Counted from the first letter of the stretch, positions 27,848-37,657 are shown. The stretch is 54,882 nt of DNA from an uncultured Cellvibrionales bacterium (GCA_913019905.1 CAJVZD010000029.1:1-54882), one strand, 5' to 3'. Numbers and translations are program-made. The notes: a model not told the origin generated them from the letters alone.

Positions 27848-29365
27848 TTACCGACAGCTAAAGCTAGCGGCATCATCTTTATCACCACGTCCGCGGTATT
27901 CAGCAACCTCTGGGTATGCACAAAGCGGCCTAGTAAAAGGCTTCGGAGATGTTTTGGTCTGGTATGGAGTCAGGTGTGTCTCGGTGTTCCCAAGATGCTT
28001 GGCTATGATCCGGTCAGGGGCTTTGCCCTGTTCTCGCCACGCGACAAGCGGCGTTACGTAGTCTGCCTCCCAGGCCCCAGGCCCCCCCGCACAGTGCGTC
28101 ATCCCAGGCACCATAAACATACGGTAGAATTCACGAGTCTTGTCAGCGCTACCCATCGTTGAATCTACCGCGGCAGTATAATCAATAGCGCGCTGCGGTC
28201 GAAGCGCCCAATCGTTCCAGCCTTGATACATCAGCAACTTGCCGCCTCGGTCTCGGAATTCGCTTAGGTCAGAAGACCTGACATCAAGCGGTGAGGTTGC
28301 GTTTGCGATGACGGCACGGTCGGCGATTGGATCAAACTCGTCGACATTAAATCCAGGTTCAAAACGCATTATGCGGGTCAGCATCTCGCCGATAGAACCA
28401 ATAATCGATTGCCCATCGAATTGCTCGTTAGGCAGCATCCAGAATGCCCAGTCGCCTGCAGCTTCAGCCCCAGGCATGACACCAGGCGATAGTACTTTGC
28501 CTTTTTCATCGACCATATCCTGATATACATACTTTGCTGTCTCGACCTGACCGGGAGTCAAACAGCCCTTTTTTTCGCCATTTTTACAAACTAGAGAGTC
28601 GACATTGAAAATGTCCGTCGTACACTGACGAGGGTCGCCGATAACGCCGTCGGCAACTCCATCGATCATGTCGCAGGCGGCAGTGGATGCCTCATTGAGG
28701 ATGTCAAAGGATTCGCTTGTAAGTGGATTCAATGTCTGGGCTCGGTGGACCCCGATCATCCATGGAATCATCTCCATAAACTGGAAAGTTGGTGCACCGG
28801 CAATAATGCCGTCGTAGTCCTCGGGGAATCGAATGGCCTCTAACATAACAGCGCGGCCGCCACTGGAGCATCCATTAATGTATGAGTAGTCGACCTCGTC
28901 GTTATAGTACTTTCCGATAACCATTTTCGCTGCGGTTGTCGCAAGATGTACACCGCGATAAGCATAATCCAACAACGCTTCCGGCTGATTGTAGTAGCCA
29001 TGTCCCTCGGTAATTTCGTGCCCCGCATCAGTGGAGGCCATCGCGTATCCAGCTGATAGTAGACTGGTTGTGTCACCGATCATACCCGCATCGCCGCCGA
29101 CCGCAGAGAACATCATGCGATGATTCCAGTTATTGATAGGTAAAGTCACCTCGAATCGAATAGCCCGGTTAACAACACCGCGTACGCGGCAGTGTGCAGC
29201 AATGCCATTTGTGGCAGGCATCATAACGCCGGGCTCAATAGCATAATCGAGGTCGGTCAGTCGGTAGAGCTTGCGGCAATGATCCGCCATTGTCTCAGCG
29301 GACTGGGCCACCGGAGACGCCATGCAGACCGCGATGGCGAGCAATAGTGTGATTGGATACTTCAT
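27848..29365 (-). CDS. tannase/feruloyl esterase family hydrolase
   Basis: This 505-residue secreted alpha/beta hydrolase starts with a signal peptide (MKYPITLLLAIAVCMASPVA). The family's CS-D-HC arrangement is visible: Cys166-Ser167 in NGCSSGGR, Asp in YQGWNDWALRP, and His-Cys in MVPGMTHCAGGP. The disulfide joining the two Cys normally supports the triad. Such enzymes hydrolyse gallate, ferulate or related esters, MHET or plant-derived esters. The likely location is the periplasm. It shares direction with the fused receptor gene behind it but has no LysR-type box of its own in the 109-base gap. Confidence 0.85.
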   Translation of the reverse strand: MKYPITLLLAIAVCMASPVAQSAETMADHCRKLYRLTDLDYAIEPGVMMPATNGIAAHCRVRGVVNRAIRFEVTLPINNWNHRMMFSAVGGDAGMIGDTTSLLSAGYAMASTDAGHEITEGHGYYNQPEALLDYAYRGVHLATTAAKMVIGKYYNDEVDYSYINGCSSGGRAVMLEAIRFPEDYDGIIAGAPTFQFMEMIPWMIGVHRAQTLNPLTSESFDILNEASTAACDMIDGVADGVIGDPRQCTTDIFNVDSLVCKNGEKKGCLTPGQVETAKYVYQDMVDEKGKVLSPGVMPGAEAAGDWAFWMLPNEQFDGQSIIGSIGEMLTRIMRFEPGFNVDEFDPIADRAVIANATSPLDVRSSDLSEFRDRGGKLLMYQGWNDWALRPQRAIDYTAAVDSTMGSADKTREFYRMFMVPGMTHCAGGPGAWEADYVTPLVAWREQGKAPDRIIAKHLGNTETHLTPYQTKTSPKPFTRPLCAYPEVAEYRGRGDKDDAASFSCR

Positions 29366-29474
29366 GCTTAGCTTCCTTAATATCGCCTCTTTCAGTTAAC
29401 TACAGCTAATTCCAGGCGATAGTGTCGCGGACTTTTGAAAACGTTGCTCCCGACAAAAACAACCGAGTACAATC

Positions 29475-32033
29475 CTAAAAAGAGTGTTTCAGCTCGACCC
29501 CAAATCTGCGTGGGTGGCCCCAGTAGACCGATGACATTCCTAATTCGGGCTGAGTGCCACCAATTTCCAAATCGCCCGATTGATCCACCATATTGGCAAC
29601 ATAGTCTTTGTCGGTGAGATTGGTCCCCCACAGAGCGATACTGGTTTTACCATTCGCAAGTTGCCAGGTCACTCTGGCGTCCATGAGCCAGTAACTATCT
29701 TCTTTTGATGCGGGTGTGTTATCAAGTCGGTAGTACTGGTCGTCTTTGAAGCTGACACCGATGGACGAGATAAGCTCTCCACCAAATGAAAGAGGCTGAA
29801 AATGAAGAAGGCTAATGTCTGCCGAAATTTCATCTCCATTATTACCAAACTCAAGGTCACTCAAGTCTCTAAATTCTGTCGACTCGTCCCCGGTAAGAGG
29901 GTCAAAAGTATTGTCCTCCACCGTAAACTTGTCGTAATCACCTTGAATATATCCCGCCATCATAGAGAGGCTTACAGAATCCGTCAGTTGTGCCAGAACT
30001 TCAAGCTCTAAACCCTCAATTGTGGCTTCCTGGGCATTAATCAAGTCAGCGGCCACTTGCCCGTCAACGATTCGAGTCACAACGATTTGCTGGTTTTCAT
30101 AATTGTTCGAGAATGCGGTCGCGTTGATTCGCAGCCGCGAATCGAACAAGGTAGATTTTACACCCACTTCCCAGTTATCTGACCGCTCAGGCTTGAAGGA
30201 CTTCATACGGGTGTCCTGGTTAAAGCCGCCACTGGAGTAGCCTTCACTAAAGCTGCCATAGAACATGACGTTCTCGTTGAGCTGGTAACTCAGAATGATT
30301 CTAGGAGTCGTCGCATCATACTCCACATTCTGAGTACAGCGATCGCTCGCAGCTATTAGGACTCCCGGTGCCACCTCGACCGTAGGCATTCCGGGACAAA
30401 CATATCCGGGATCAAAAACGCCGTCCGAGAGCGTTTGTATTCGCGTAAATTCTCGCTCATCTTTGGTATAACGAACGCCTACAGTGAGATCCAGCTCATT
30501 CGTTAAAGCATAGGTACCCTCAAAAAAGATGGCCTTATTTTTGTTTGTAACATCAAAGGATTGAATACGGCTGCCAAAAGCTTGTGTTCCAACTGCAAGA
30601 TCACCCAATTTTTGGGCGGAACCGTCGGGGTTAAGAGCGCCCGTCGGTGCATAGAAAAAAGGCCACTCTTCTGGAGCAGGGGGTTGAACACCCCGAAACA
30701 GAGGTACAAATGTCGATTCTTTACCCTCCTCTTTAGAAATGTAAGCACCAACCACCCAGTCAAATTTATCGGTGCTACCGGCAAGCCTTAGCTCTTGGGA
30801 AGAGATCTCGTGTTCAGTGGTCATGCCTAGAATTTCCAGAAGATTAGAATCTACACCATTTCCCAGTACCCAACCCCAACTGCCGACGTAGTTGTCTATC
30901 TCCCGGCGAGCGGTGATGGACGTTATTTCAGCCCAATCCAAGTCATAGGATTGCGTCAAGGTAAATGTGTTTGTTTCGGTGTCCGTCCGATCGTCAGGAT
31001 TAGCGTGAAGAGAGACGTCTTGAGACGTATTTTCACAGTTTGATTTAATATCGTTGTAGGTACCAAATATCGTCGCAAGGAACAACAAACCTTGTGCAGC
31101 GAAAGGGTCGTCGGGACCATTGAATCGGCAAGATCCCAGAGCGATTTTTTGATCAGCTTCAAAGTGATCATAGGAAAGCTGCGCCGAATACTGGCCCTGC
31201 TCCCATAACAGTGAACCGCGGTAGGAAAGCGAATCGGTATCGCCGTAGTCATCACCATTAAATGAATTCTCGATAAAGCCATCAGTCTCTTTGCTGGACA
31301 GCGAAAATCGGGAGGACAGTGAATCAGTAAGCGGATAGTTGACCACGAAGCCAAAGGTTTGATGCCCGTCTGAACCGGCTCCTACCTGAATATCAAACTC
31401 CTTCTCCAAACCTGGTTTATTGTTGATGATATGGACTAGACCGGCGGTGGTATTGCGACCGAACAACGTTCCTTGAGGGCCTCGCAATACCTCGACCCGT
31501 TCAACATCTATAAGATCAACTAGCGCACCCTGAGGGCGGCTCAGATAAACCCCATCAATATAAATGCCTATTTTGGGATCCTGAGTGGATGCCCAGTTGA
31601 GCTGACCGATACCGCGCATGAATACTTGTAAGACCGTACCGTCTGTGACGGCGTTTTGTATATCGGTGTTAGGTGCGAGTTTTTCGATATCGGTGATATT
31701 TGTCGCGTTCCGGTATTCCAGTTGTTCCGCCGACACTGCAGTGATAGGGATGGGTACGCTTTGCGCGTTCTCCTCCCTCTTCCTCGCCGTTACTACTATT
31801 TCTTCAAGTAACCTATTAGCCCCTGATTTTTTCGAGTCAGCGACTGCCTCGGCTGCCGCGATCACCACTGTGCCAGATGTGGCTAATATGGCTGCTGCGA
31901 TGGCCGTAACTACTTTGGCTCCGCACTGAGCGAAGGGTCTAACAATCCCCTCACCAATACTAGAAGACGCCCCGGTAACCCACGCGAATTTAATGCTGAA
32001 AGACTCTTTTTTTACACTTTTTTGGTCATTCAT
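29475..32033 (-). CDS. TonB-dependent receptor 2 with an SDR-derived N-terminal extension (chimeric gene)
   Basis: Residues 1-40 (MNDQKSVKKESF, WVTGASSSIGEGIVR, PFAQCGAK) are the start of a short-chain dehydrogenase and nearly copy the SDR at 32902-33750. At VVTAIAAAILATSGTVVIAA a signal-peptide-like hydrophobic stretch begins, followed by EEIVVTARKREENAQSVPIP, the plug (VERVEVLRGPQGTLFGRNTT) and a barrel ending in FGVELKHSF. The upstream DNA is also a copy of the SDR promoter, including the LysR-type box at 32319. The native receptor start seems lost: I see no ATG between the junction and the hydrophobic core. The receptor body is intact at family length, so it may still be exported with a long n-region. 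Ligand unknown. Confidence 0.85.
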   Translation of the reverse strand: MNDQKSVKKESFSIKFAWVTGASSSIGEGIVRPFAQCGAKVVTAIAAAILATSGTVVIAAAEAVADSKKSGANRLLEEIVVTARKREENAQSVPIPITAVSAEQLEYRNATNITDIEKLAPNTDIQNAVTDGTVLQVFMRGIGQLNWASTQDPKIGIYIDGVYLSRPQGALVDLIDVERVEVLRGPQGTLFGRNTTAGLVHIINNKPGLEKEFDIQVGAGSDGHQTFGFVVNYPLTDSLSSRFSLSSKETDGFIENSFNGDDYGDTDSLSYRGSLLWEQGQYSAQLSYDHFEADQKIALGSCRFNGPDDPFAAQGLLFLATIFGTYNDIKSNCENTSQDVSLHANPDDRTDTETNTFTLTQSYDLDWAEITSITARREIDNYVGSWGWVLGNGVDSNLLEILGMTTEHEISSQELRLAGSTDKFDWVVGAYISKEEGKESTFVPLFRGVQPPAPEEWPFFYAPTGALNPDGSAQKLGDLAVGTQAFGSRIQSFDVTNKNKAIFFEGTYALTNELDLTVGVRYTKDEREFTRIQTLSDGVFDPGYVCPGMPTVEVAPGVLIAASDRCTQNVEYDATTPRIILSYQLNENVMFYGSFSEGYSSGGFNQDTRMKSFKPERSDNWEVGVKSTLFDSRLRINATAFSNNYENQQIVVTRIVDGQVAADLINAQEATIEGLELEVLAQLTDSVSLSMMAGYIQGDYDKFTVEDNTFDPLTGDESTEFRDLSDLEFGNNGDEISADISLLHFQPLSFGGELISSIGVSFKDDQYYRLDNTPASKEDSYWLMDARVTWQLANGKTSIALWGTNLTDKDYVANMVDQSGDLEIGGTQPELGMSSVYWGHPRRFGVELKHSF

Positions 32034-32318
32034 TATCGGTTCCTGCTTTGATTTGATTTGTTTCGCTGACGCCTTCCCAACAAGAAAGACAGGTTCACAT
32101 CTAACGCTTTATGTAATACTCACAAAAACTATCATTTTCTGAGCCAGTTTCGCACCAGCACTCTCCTGAACGCAGTGCTGTGCATCTTTGATTACTATAT
32201 TCTTTTTTTGCTATGCCCACTGTGCCTCTTGCCGGAACAGCAAGGCAGAACTAGTTAAATCAGTCTCACATTAGGCTTGCTGAACATAGCACTTATAGAA
32301 CGGCAAATTACATCTAAT

Positions 32319-32348
32319 GTCTATTAGCAGTTCATTATTAACCGATAA
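32319..32348 (-). promoter_or_regulatory. LysR-type box upstream of the chimeric receptor
   Basis: On the minus strand it starts TTATCGGTTAATA and ends CTAATAGAC. It is the duplicated counterpart of the box at 33989-34018 and lies 285 bases before the chimeric start, again with CTAATAGAC towards the gene. One base of the dyad is lost (AATA for GATA). Confidence 0.6.
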
Positions 32349-32669
32349 CTTTTTGTTATGCTCTTTTTGAAACCAATAAGCGATTCAATTTCGTAAATAC
32401 GCAAACGGAATAAAAATGCAAAAAATTAAGACCGCAGTATTTTATTGTTAATTAAAACCTAACTGCCAAATGAGATACGACCGGTAACAACTGATGCCTA
32501 AACACATTTTATCTCGCTATACCTTGGCCCCTCAGGGCTAAAGTAAACCGCTCAACATGAAAAGAACTTAGACTTATACTAAAGATTTTTATGCGGAAAT
32601 CGATATCATTTCGAAAGGAAGCACTACAAATTTCGGAACTAAAAACTCTAAGCCACAACGGATATTAGA

Positions 32670-32868
32670 ATGAGTGATCTGTAAAAAATGAGGATTACAG
32701 CGCATCGACGCAGCCCTTGCCGCGCTCGCTGTCAGTAATATTGCTCTAACCGGGGTACTAACAACTCAACAACAAATATGATCAAAGAGATCGTAATCAC
32801 TGAGACAAAGCGTTAAGTTAACTTACGAGATGTGGTGATGGCAATCTTGACCATCACCGAACGAGTGG
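32670..32868 (+). pseudogene. 5' remnant of a TonB receptor gene (duplicate of 34343 start)
   Basis: Beginning at ATGAGTGATCTG, this stretch follows the first ~65 codons of the receptor at 34343: CAACAACAAATATGAT, AGAGATCGT, GTTAACTTAC and GATGTG match in order. An early TAA and several shifts make it non-coding. It stops where the SDR gene's 3' flank begins. Confidence 0.75.
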
Positions 32869-32901
32869 CTGCCGTGTAACTTCAACCAAAAATAAAGCCT
32901 T

Positions 32902-33750
32902 TTACTTATTATCGTACAATTGCTCCGCCATACCTTCCAGAGCTCGAAATACAGCAACAGGGTCCTTACTCTTCATATGTATCATGCCAACTTCCTCTCC
33001 GCTACCAACTTCAAACTCATCGAGTCCGTTAGCTAACTGGTCGAGAATAATCGCGCCAGCTTCATCAATACTGATACCGTCTTCCATAACACCTTCTTCA
33101 GCACCAATAGTAGAACCATCACCATTAAGCGCATTGGCCACAACGTTGGTTTTTACCAAACCCGGTACAGCGACGGTTACTTTAATACCATGATGAGCCA
33201 CTTCCGCGCGCAGGGCATCAAAGAACCCCATTACGCCGTGTTTAACCATAGAATACCCTGTCCGCAAAGGAATACCGACCTTACCTGCGACACTGGAAGT
33301 AGCCACGATAAGACCTGAACCTTGCTCAATCATTGTCGGCAATACACACTTAGTAAGGGCAATAGGACCCATAACATTGACATCGAACAAGTTTCTATAC
33401 ACATCCAGAGTGGTATCAACACAAAATGAACGTGCCCCTAGACCGGCGTTGTTAATTAGAACATCAATGCGTGAGTATTGTTCTAAGACCTTAGCTACTA
33501 CCTCCGGCATGGAATCAAAATCAACAACATCCAACGGTAATACCATTAAATTATCTTCACTGGCGCCCTGTGCAATACATTCGTCGCGCACACGGTTAAG
33601 TTCTTGCGTATTGCGTGACGACAAAACCAATTTGGCTCCGCACTGAGCGAAGGCACGAACAATCCCTTCACCAATACCGGACGATGCTCCGGTAACCCAC
33701 ACGACTTTATCGTTGAAGGCTTCTTTGTTTATAGTTTTTTGGTCGCTCAT
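32902..33750 (-). CDS. short-chain dehydrogenase/reductase (SDR) A
   Basis: This 282-residue classical SDR has the NAD(P) motif TGASSGIGEG, NNAG at LINNAGLGAR, Ser in ATSSVAGKVG and the YSMVKHGVMGF catalytic Tyr/Lys. The C-terminal part is longer than in 250-residue SDRs and rich in acidic residues. The first ATG with GGAG six bases upstream is at 33750; a GTG precedes it. The family oxidises or reduces secondary alcohols and ketones. It is divergent from receptor 34343, with a LysR-type box for each gene in the shared region. Its 5' part is the donor of the chimeric receptor's N-terminus. Confidence 0.88.
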   Translation of the reverse strand: MSDQKTINKEAFNDKVVWVTGASSGIGEGIVRAFAQCGAKLVLSSRNTQELNRVRDECIAQGASEDNLMVLPLDVVDFDSMPEVVAKVLEQYSRIDVLINNAGLGARSFCVDTTLDVYRNLFDVNVMGPIALTKCVLPTMIEQGSGLIVATSSVAGKVGIPLRTGYSMVKHGVMGFFDALRAEVAHHGIKVTVAVPGLVKTNVVANALNGDGSTIGAEEGVMEDGISIDEAGAIILDQLANGLDEFEVGSGEEVGMIHMKSKDPVAVFRALEGMAEQLYDNK

Positions 33751-33817
33751 CACTTACTCCTAATTCAATTTGTTACGGCAGCAGCACCACTAAGAAAGGC
33801 GGTCTCATATTCCCAGT

Positions 33818-33897
33818 TTTATTTTAGCAAGTTCTATTTTTTCAAGTCCATGTTTACAAGCCCTATGTTTACAAGCCCTACACTTACAAATTTTATG
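33818..33897. repeat. 15-bp tandem repeats in the SDR A leader
   Basis: ATGTTTACAAGCCCT occurs twice in perfect tandem (33850-33879), flanked by degenerate versions on both sides, making about five units of 15 bases. It lies between the SDR start and its LysR-type box. The decayed duplicate does not obviously contain it. Confidence 0.65.
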
Positions 33898-33988
33898 TTG
33901 CTGACATTAACCCAATGGCGACACACGCCAATTCTTCACCAACATAATTCAGAACATAGCGCTTATAAAACGGCAAATTACACCCAAT

Positions 33989-34018
33989 GTCTATTAACAT
34001 TTCAGTATCAAACGATAA
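33989..34018 (-). promoter_or_regulatory. LysR-type box upstream of SDR A
   Basis: On the minus strand it starts TTATCGTTTGATACTG and ends TTAATAGAC. The TATC-GTTT-GATA dyad is intact, 238 bases before the SDR start, AATAGAC end proximal. Confidence 0.65.
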
Positions 34019-34116
34019 CTTTTTGCTATGCGTTTTTTTAAAGCCGGTGGGAAATTTCCCTCTTGATCAGATAAAAGACGTACAGATTTCAAAACATAAA
34101 AACCAATAACATTTGA

Positions 34117-34146
34117 TTATCAATCAATACCGAATTGCTAATAGAC
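34117..34146 (+). promoter_or_regulatory. LysR-type box upstream of receptor 34343
   Basis: It starts TTATCAATCAATACCG and ends GCTAATAGAC on the plus strand, 196 bases before the receptor ATG. It faces the opposite way from the box at 33989, in keeping with the divergent genes. Confidence 0.65.
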
Positions 34147-34342
34147 ACTCGACGTATACCATTTGATAATTAAATCCGATAGATCACACGACCAATTAAT
34201 TCCTCAGGGGTAAAGGTAAAGGCACAACGTAAAAAATACTGGGCTTTATGCATAAAAGTATTGAACTGGAATTCGATTTTAACCCGAACGGATTTACTAC
34301 TATTTTCGGAATGCAAAACTCAAAATTACAATGGAGATTAAA

Positions 34343-36628
34343 ATGACTGATTGTAAAAAAGAAAAGAGAGCATTGCAGCGTCTTGGTGTGGCTCTTGCCA
34401 CACTCACCGTCGGCGGTGTTGTTCAAGCTCAAGACGCCAACAATTCAACAACAAATATGATTGAAGAGATCGTTGTCACAGCGACAAAACGTCAGGTTAA
34501 CTTACAAGATGTGCCAATGGCGATTTCGGCCATCACTGAGGACAGCATTAAAAAAGAGGGCATTGAGGGAGCGGCAGACTTTGCACGCCGAATCCCCGGG
34601 GTGATTTTTAATCAGGGCGGAAAAAACCAGGTAAGTAACTTTGTAGTACGTGGCATCGCGACGAGCGCTAACGATGAGATTATCAATAAGCCGGTTTCCG
34701 TTTATATCGATGACATTCCTATAACCACGTCAAACGGCTCAGTGCAACCGGATCCACGACTCTATGACGTTGAACGTATAGAAGTATTAAAAGGACCACA
34801 GGGAACGTTATTTGGGGCCGGTACGCTCGCCGGCGTCGTCCGTGTTGTTACTAACAAAGCTGACGCCAATGAGTATGCTGCTTCATTCAGTACTGACATG
34901 GGCAGCACCGGCAGCGACTCAATTCGTCAACGATATAACGGCATGGTCAATATTCCATTGGTCGACGACAAACTGGCGCTGCGATTGGTTGCTTATTACC
35001 GGGACGAAGAAGGTTATGTCACTAATATCGGCACGGGGGAGGATAATGCTGATCGAGTAGTAGATAAAGGCGGACGAGCGGCCCTTCGCTGGCACGTTAA
35101 CGATCGCTTTATAGCCGACTTTATGGTGCTCTATCAGGATAGTCAGCCCGAAGACAGTTCTCTTTTTAATCCAGGCCTCGGCGAACACAAACGTAGTACT
35201 TTTAAACCTGAAGTTACCAATGCCGAAATCACCAACTACAACATGACCCTGACATACGATTTTGACTTTGCAACGCTGATATCCTCAACCAACTCGTCAG
35301 AGGTCGATGCCTATAACTCAAACGACCTGAGTGGGATTCTGGGCGGCATGTTACCTTGGGGATTCAAAAACAACGTCACAGACGATGTTTTCGTTCAAGA
35401 GCTGCGACTGGTCTCCAATACTGACTCCAACTTTGACTGGATAGTGGGCGCGTATTACTCAGACCGCGAAACTGACATCAGTGAAGAACACCACACCACA
35501 CAGGAATATCTTGACAGCCAGTCGATAACAGGATTAGACAACACCGCTTTCATCAAAGGCCGCAGTAACTACAGCGATGAAGAATTTGCAGTGTTCGCCG
35601 AGCTAGGTTACCAGATAAGCGACACCTTGAAAGCAACGATAGGTCTAAGGCGCGGCAATACTGAATCAACCGATATCCGCCTTGCCGGTGGAGCACAAGG
35701 TCCTAATCCATTTTTCGGCGCTGTTTTCGGTGGAGGTAATCAAGAGGTAACCACCCCGCCCTTTCAACGCACAAAATGGTCTACTGGTAAGCAGGATTAC
35801 ACCACGACCAAGCTGAGCTTAGCCTGGCAACCACAAGAAAACCTAAACTTTTACACCGTAGCTTCAGAGGGGTTCAGAGGGGGTACGATAAACCGATCAG
35901 CCTCAACCAATGGCGGCAGAAGCGCGCTGGATCCCGATGACATCGTCATTCCGGGCGTCGCCGATTCAGACTCCTTGTGGAATTACGAAATCGGTATGAA
36001 AGCTCGATGGCTTGACGGTACGTTGATGACCAATATCTCAGCCTACTACATCCCCTGGGAAGACATTCAAATGCAGGCACAACGCCTTTCCGATGGCGCA
36101 GCTTTTGTCACCAATATTGGCGAAGCGGTTTCAAAAGGCCTCGAGGTCGAGATACTGGCATCACCCACTCATAATTGGGACTTTGGGTTAAACCTAACGT
36201 TTCAGGATGCGGAAGTCACTGATCTAAGCGATGCTGAGTCAGCGATATCTGGTGCAGTCGAAGGCTCCGATCTGGCGTCGCCCGATTTTCAGGCTTCCGG
36301 ATTTATCCAATACACAATGCCACTGGATGGTGATCAGCACGTTTTGGTGCGAACCGACGTCCAGCATGTGGGCGACAATATCAATGCTTTCCCATTTAAA
36401 GTCGGCCAACCAGGGGTACCCTATGCAAACGCAGAACGCTCCGATACATACGAGAATGTGAATCTCAGCGTTGCCTGGGTTACAGCGAAGTGGACCGTCA
36501 CCTTGTACGGTGAAAACGTATTGGACAATGACGACATAGCTTATGTTTACCCACAAACATTCCTTCAGAACCGGTATGGAACACTAAGGCCTCGCACATG
36601 GGGCCTGCGTTTATCAATGGAATTGTGA
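34343..36628 (+). CDS. TonB-dependent receptor 3 of the second cluster
   Basis: This 761-residue outer-membrane receptor begins MTDCKKEKRALQRL, with a signal segment GVALATLTVGGVVQAQ. A TonB-box region EEIVVTATKRQVNLQDVP and a plug (VERIEVLKGPQGTLFGAGTL) follow, and the barrel ends in WGLRLSMEL. ATG 34343 is preferred over ATG 34331 because GGAG lies seven bases upstream of it. The final residue is Leu rather than the usual Phe. It is divergent from SDR A and is followed, after 243 bases, by two rightward SDR genes. Confidence 0.88.
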   Translation: MTDCKKEKRALQRLGVALATLTVGGVVQAQDANNSTTNMIEEIVVTATKRQVNLQDVPMAISAITEDSIKKEGIEGAADFARRIPGVIFNQGGKNQVSNFVVRGIATSANDEIINKPVSVYIDDIPITTSNGSVQPDPRLYDVERIEVLKGPQGTLFGAGTLAGVVRVVTNKADANEYAASFSTDMGSTGSDSIRQRYNGMVNIPLVDDKLALRLVAYYRDEEGYVTNIGTGEDNADRVVDKGGRAALRWHVNDRFIADFMVLYQDSQPEDSSLFNPGLGEHKRSTFKPEVTNAEITNYNMTLTYDFDFATLISSTNSSEVDAYNSNDLSGILGGMLPWGFKNNVTDDVFVQELRLVSNTDSNFDWIVGAYYSDRETDISEEHHTTQEYLDSQSITGLDNTAFIKGRSNYSDEEFAVFAELGYQISDTLKATIGLRRGNTESTDIRLAGGAQGPNPFFGAVFGGGNQEVTTPPFQRTKWSTGKQDYTTTKLSLAWQPQENLNFYTVASEGFRGGTINRSASTNGGRSALDPDDIVIPGVADSDSLWNYEIGMKARWLDGTLMTNISAYYIPWEDIQMQAQRLSDGAAFVTNIGEAVSKGLEVEILASPTHNWDFGLNLTFQDAEVTDLSDAESAISGAVEGSDLASPDFQASGFIQYTMPLDGDQHVLVRTDVQHVGDNINAFPFKVGQPGVPYANAERSDTYENVNLSVAWVTAKWTVTLYGENVLDNDDIAYVYPQTFLQNRYGTLRPRTWGLRLSMEL

Positions 36629-36871
36629 GTTTTCGACAAGAGGTACAAGTTTGAGTCATCAAACTATCGATGACAATGACTATCTATAAGTTCCCACAGG
36701 TTTTTTGTCAGTTTCCCCTTTACGAGTTGGTTGTTGCTTCCCCCCGCTGCCATCTCGTCTTTTTTTTGGCATTTTCTGTGAGTTAACAACCACAAATCTC
36801 TTCGGATAAAACAGACTTTTCAAATGTAGTATCCGTAATCTACCGTGACATAAGTTTACCAGGAGGAAAAA

Positions 36872-37657
36872 ATGAAGCGACTAATCGGCAAGACCGCCTG
36901 GGTAACCGGTGGCGGTCGTGGTATCGGGCGAGCGATTGCCCTCGCCTTAGCCGCAGATGGCGCCAATGTCGCGATCAGTTCGCGCACAACATCAGAGTTA
37001 CAAGAAGTTGTTGCCGAGATCGAGGCTGCTGGAGCTAACGGGCTAGCACTGCAATCAGATGCGATGTCACTGGAAGATTCCCTGCGCTGCGCGGAGGAAA
37101 TCACTCGAAAGTTTGGCTCAACAGACATTCTGATTAACAACGCCGGGGGAGCTGTGCCTCCTCGGCAGGACGGCAACCTCTCGGCACAACAAATCGATAA
37201 CTTTGGCTTTATGGACAACGTCGACCTGAACCTTTTCTCCGCCTATCGTGCCAGCCAAGCGGTACTGCCCGGTATGGTTGAAAGAAACAATGGGCGGATA
37301 ATAAACATTGGCTCCGGTTACGCCAAAAGGTCCGGCGGTGAGCTCGCCTATACGGCAGCCAAACATGGCCTGATCGGCTTGACCCGCGCGATGGCGGCAA
37401 AAGTGGTAGGAAATGAGATAACTGTTAACTGCTTATGCCCCGGCTGGACAAATACCCAACTGGTGAATCTAGATGCAATGGCAAAGATGAATGACAGCGA
37501 TGTTGCAACTGTTCGCGCAAAAATCGAAGCAGAAAATCTGCAAAATAGAATAATGGAACCTGAAGAAATGGGTCCCATGGCAACCTTGTTAGCCTCTCCG
37601 GAATCTCGGGGCATTACTGGACAGGTCATCAGTGTTGACGGTGGTTATGGCGTATAG
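36872..37657 (+). CDS. short-chain dehydrogenase/reductase (SDR) B
   Basis: This 261-residue classical SDR has cofactor motif TGGGRGIGRA, ILINNAGGA, catalytic Ser in NIGSGYAK and YTAAK, then CPGWTNTQL and the C-terminal GQVISVDGGYGV. A very strong SD (AGGAGGA) precedes the ATG, so high expression is likely. It forms a pair with the SDR that starts 93 bases downstream. The two may act in sequence on one substrate; the substrate is unknown. No LysR-type box was found in the 243 bases upstream. Confidence 0.88.
   Translation: MKRLIGKTAWVTGGGRGIGRAIALALAADGANVAISSRTTSELQEVVAEIEAAGANGLALQSDAMSLEDSLRCAEEITRKFGSTDILINNAGGAVPPRQDGNLSAQQIDNFGFMDNVDLNLFSAYRASQAVLPGMVERNNGRIINIGSGYAKRSGGELAYTAAKHGLIGLTRAMAAKVVGNEITVNCLCPGWTNTQLVNLDAMAKMNDSDVATVRAKIEAENLQNRIMEPEEMGPMATLLASPESRGITGQVISVDGGYGV

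Larger units (their letters stand above)
31914..32868. repeat. duplicated divergent promoter segment, decayed copy
   Basis: From SDR codon 40 through the intergenic region to about codon 65 of a receptor, this segment aligns colinearly with 33631-34545. Shared landmarks are the CAGTGCGGAGCCAAA SDR stretch, GCGGAGCCAAA end point, GAACATAGC, CGGCAAATTACA, CGATAACTTTTTG, CCTCAGGG and AACAACAAATATGAT. The second LysR-type box survives just as a mutated version at 32445-32475. Region 32034-32669 holds nothing else. Confidence 0.85.
33631..34545. repeat. duplicated divergent promoter segment, intact copy
   Basis: This is the source segment: the first 40 SDR codons, the 592-base divergent region with two LysR-type boxes, and the first ~65 codons of receptor 34343. 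It is colinear with 31914-32868. Confidence 0.85.

Noticed and set aside
27692..28162. 156-codon plus-strand frame overlapping the LysR 1 end and the tannase-family gene
   Set aside because: Overlaps two well-supported genes and has no recognisable domain.
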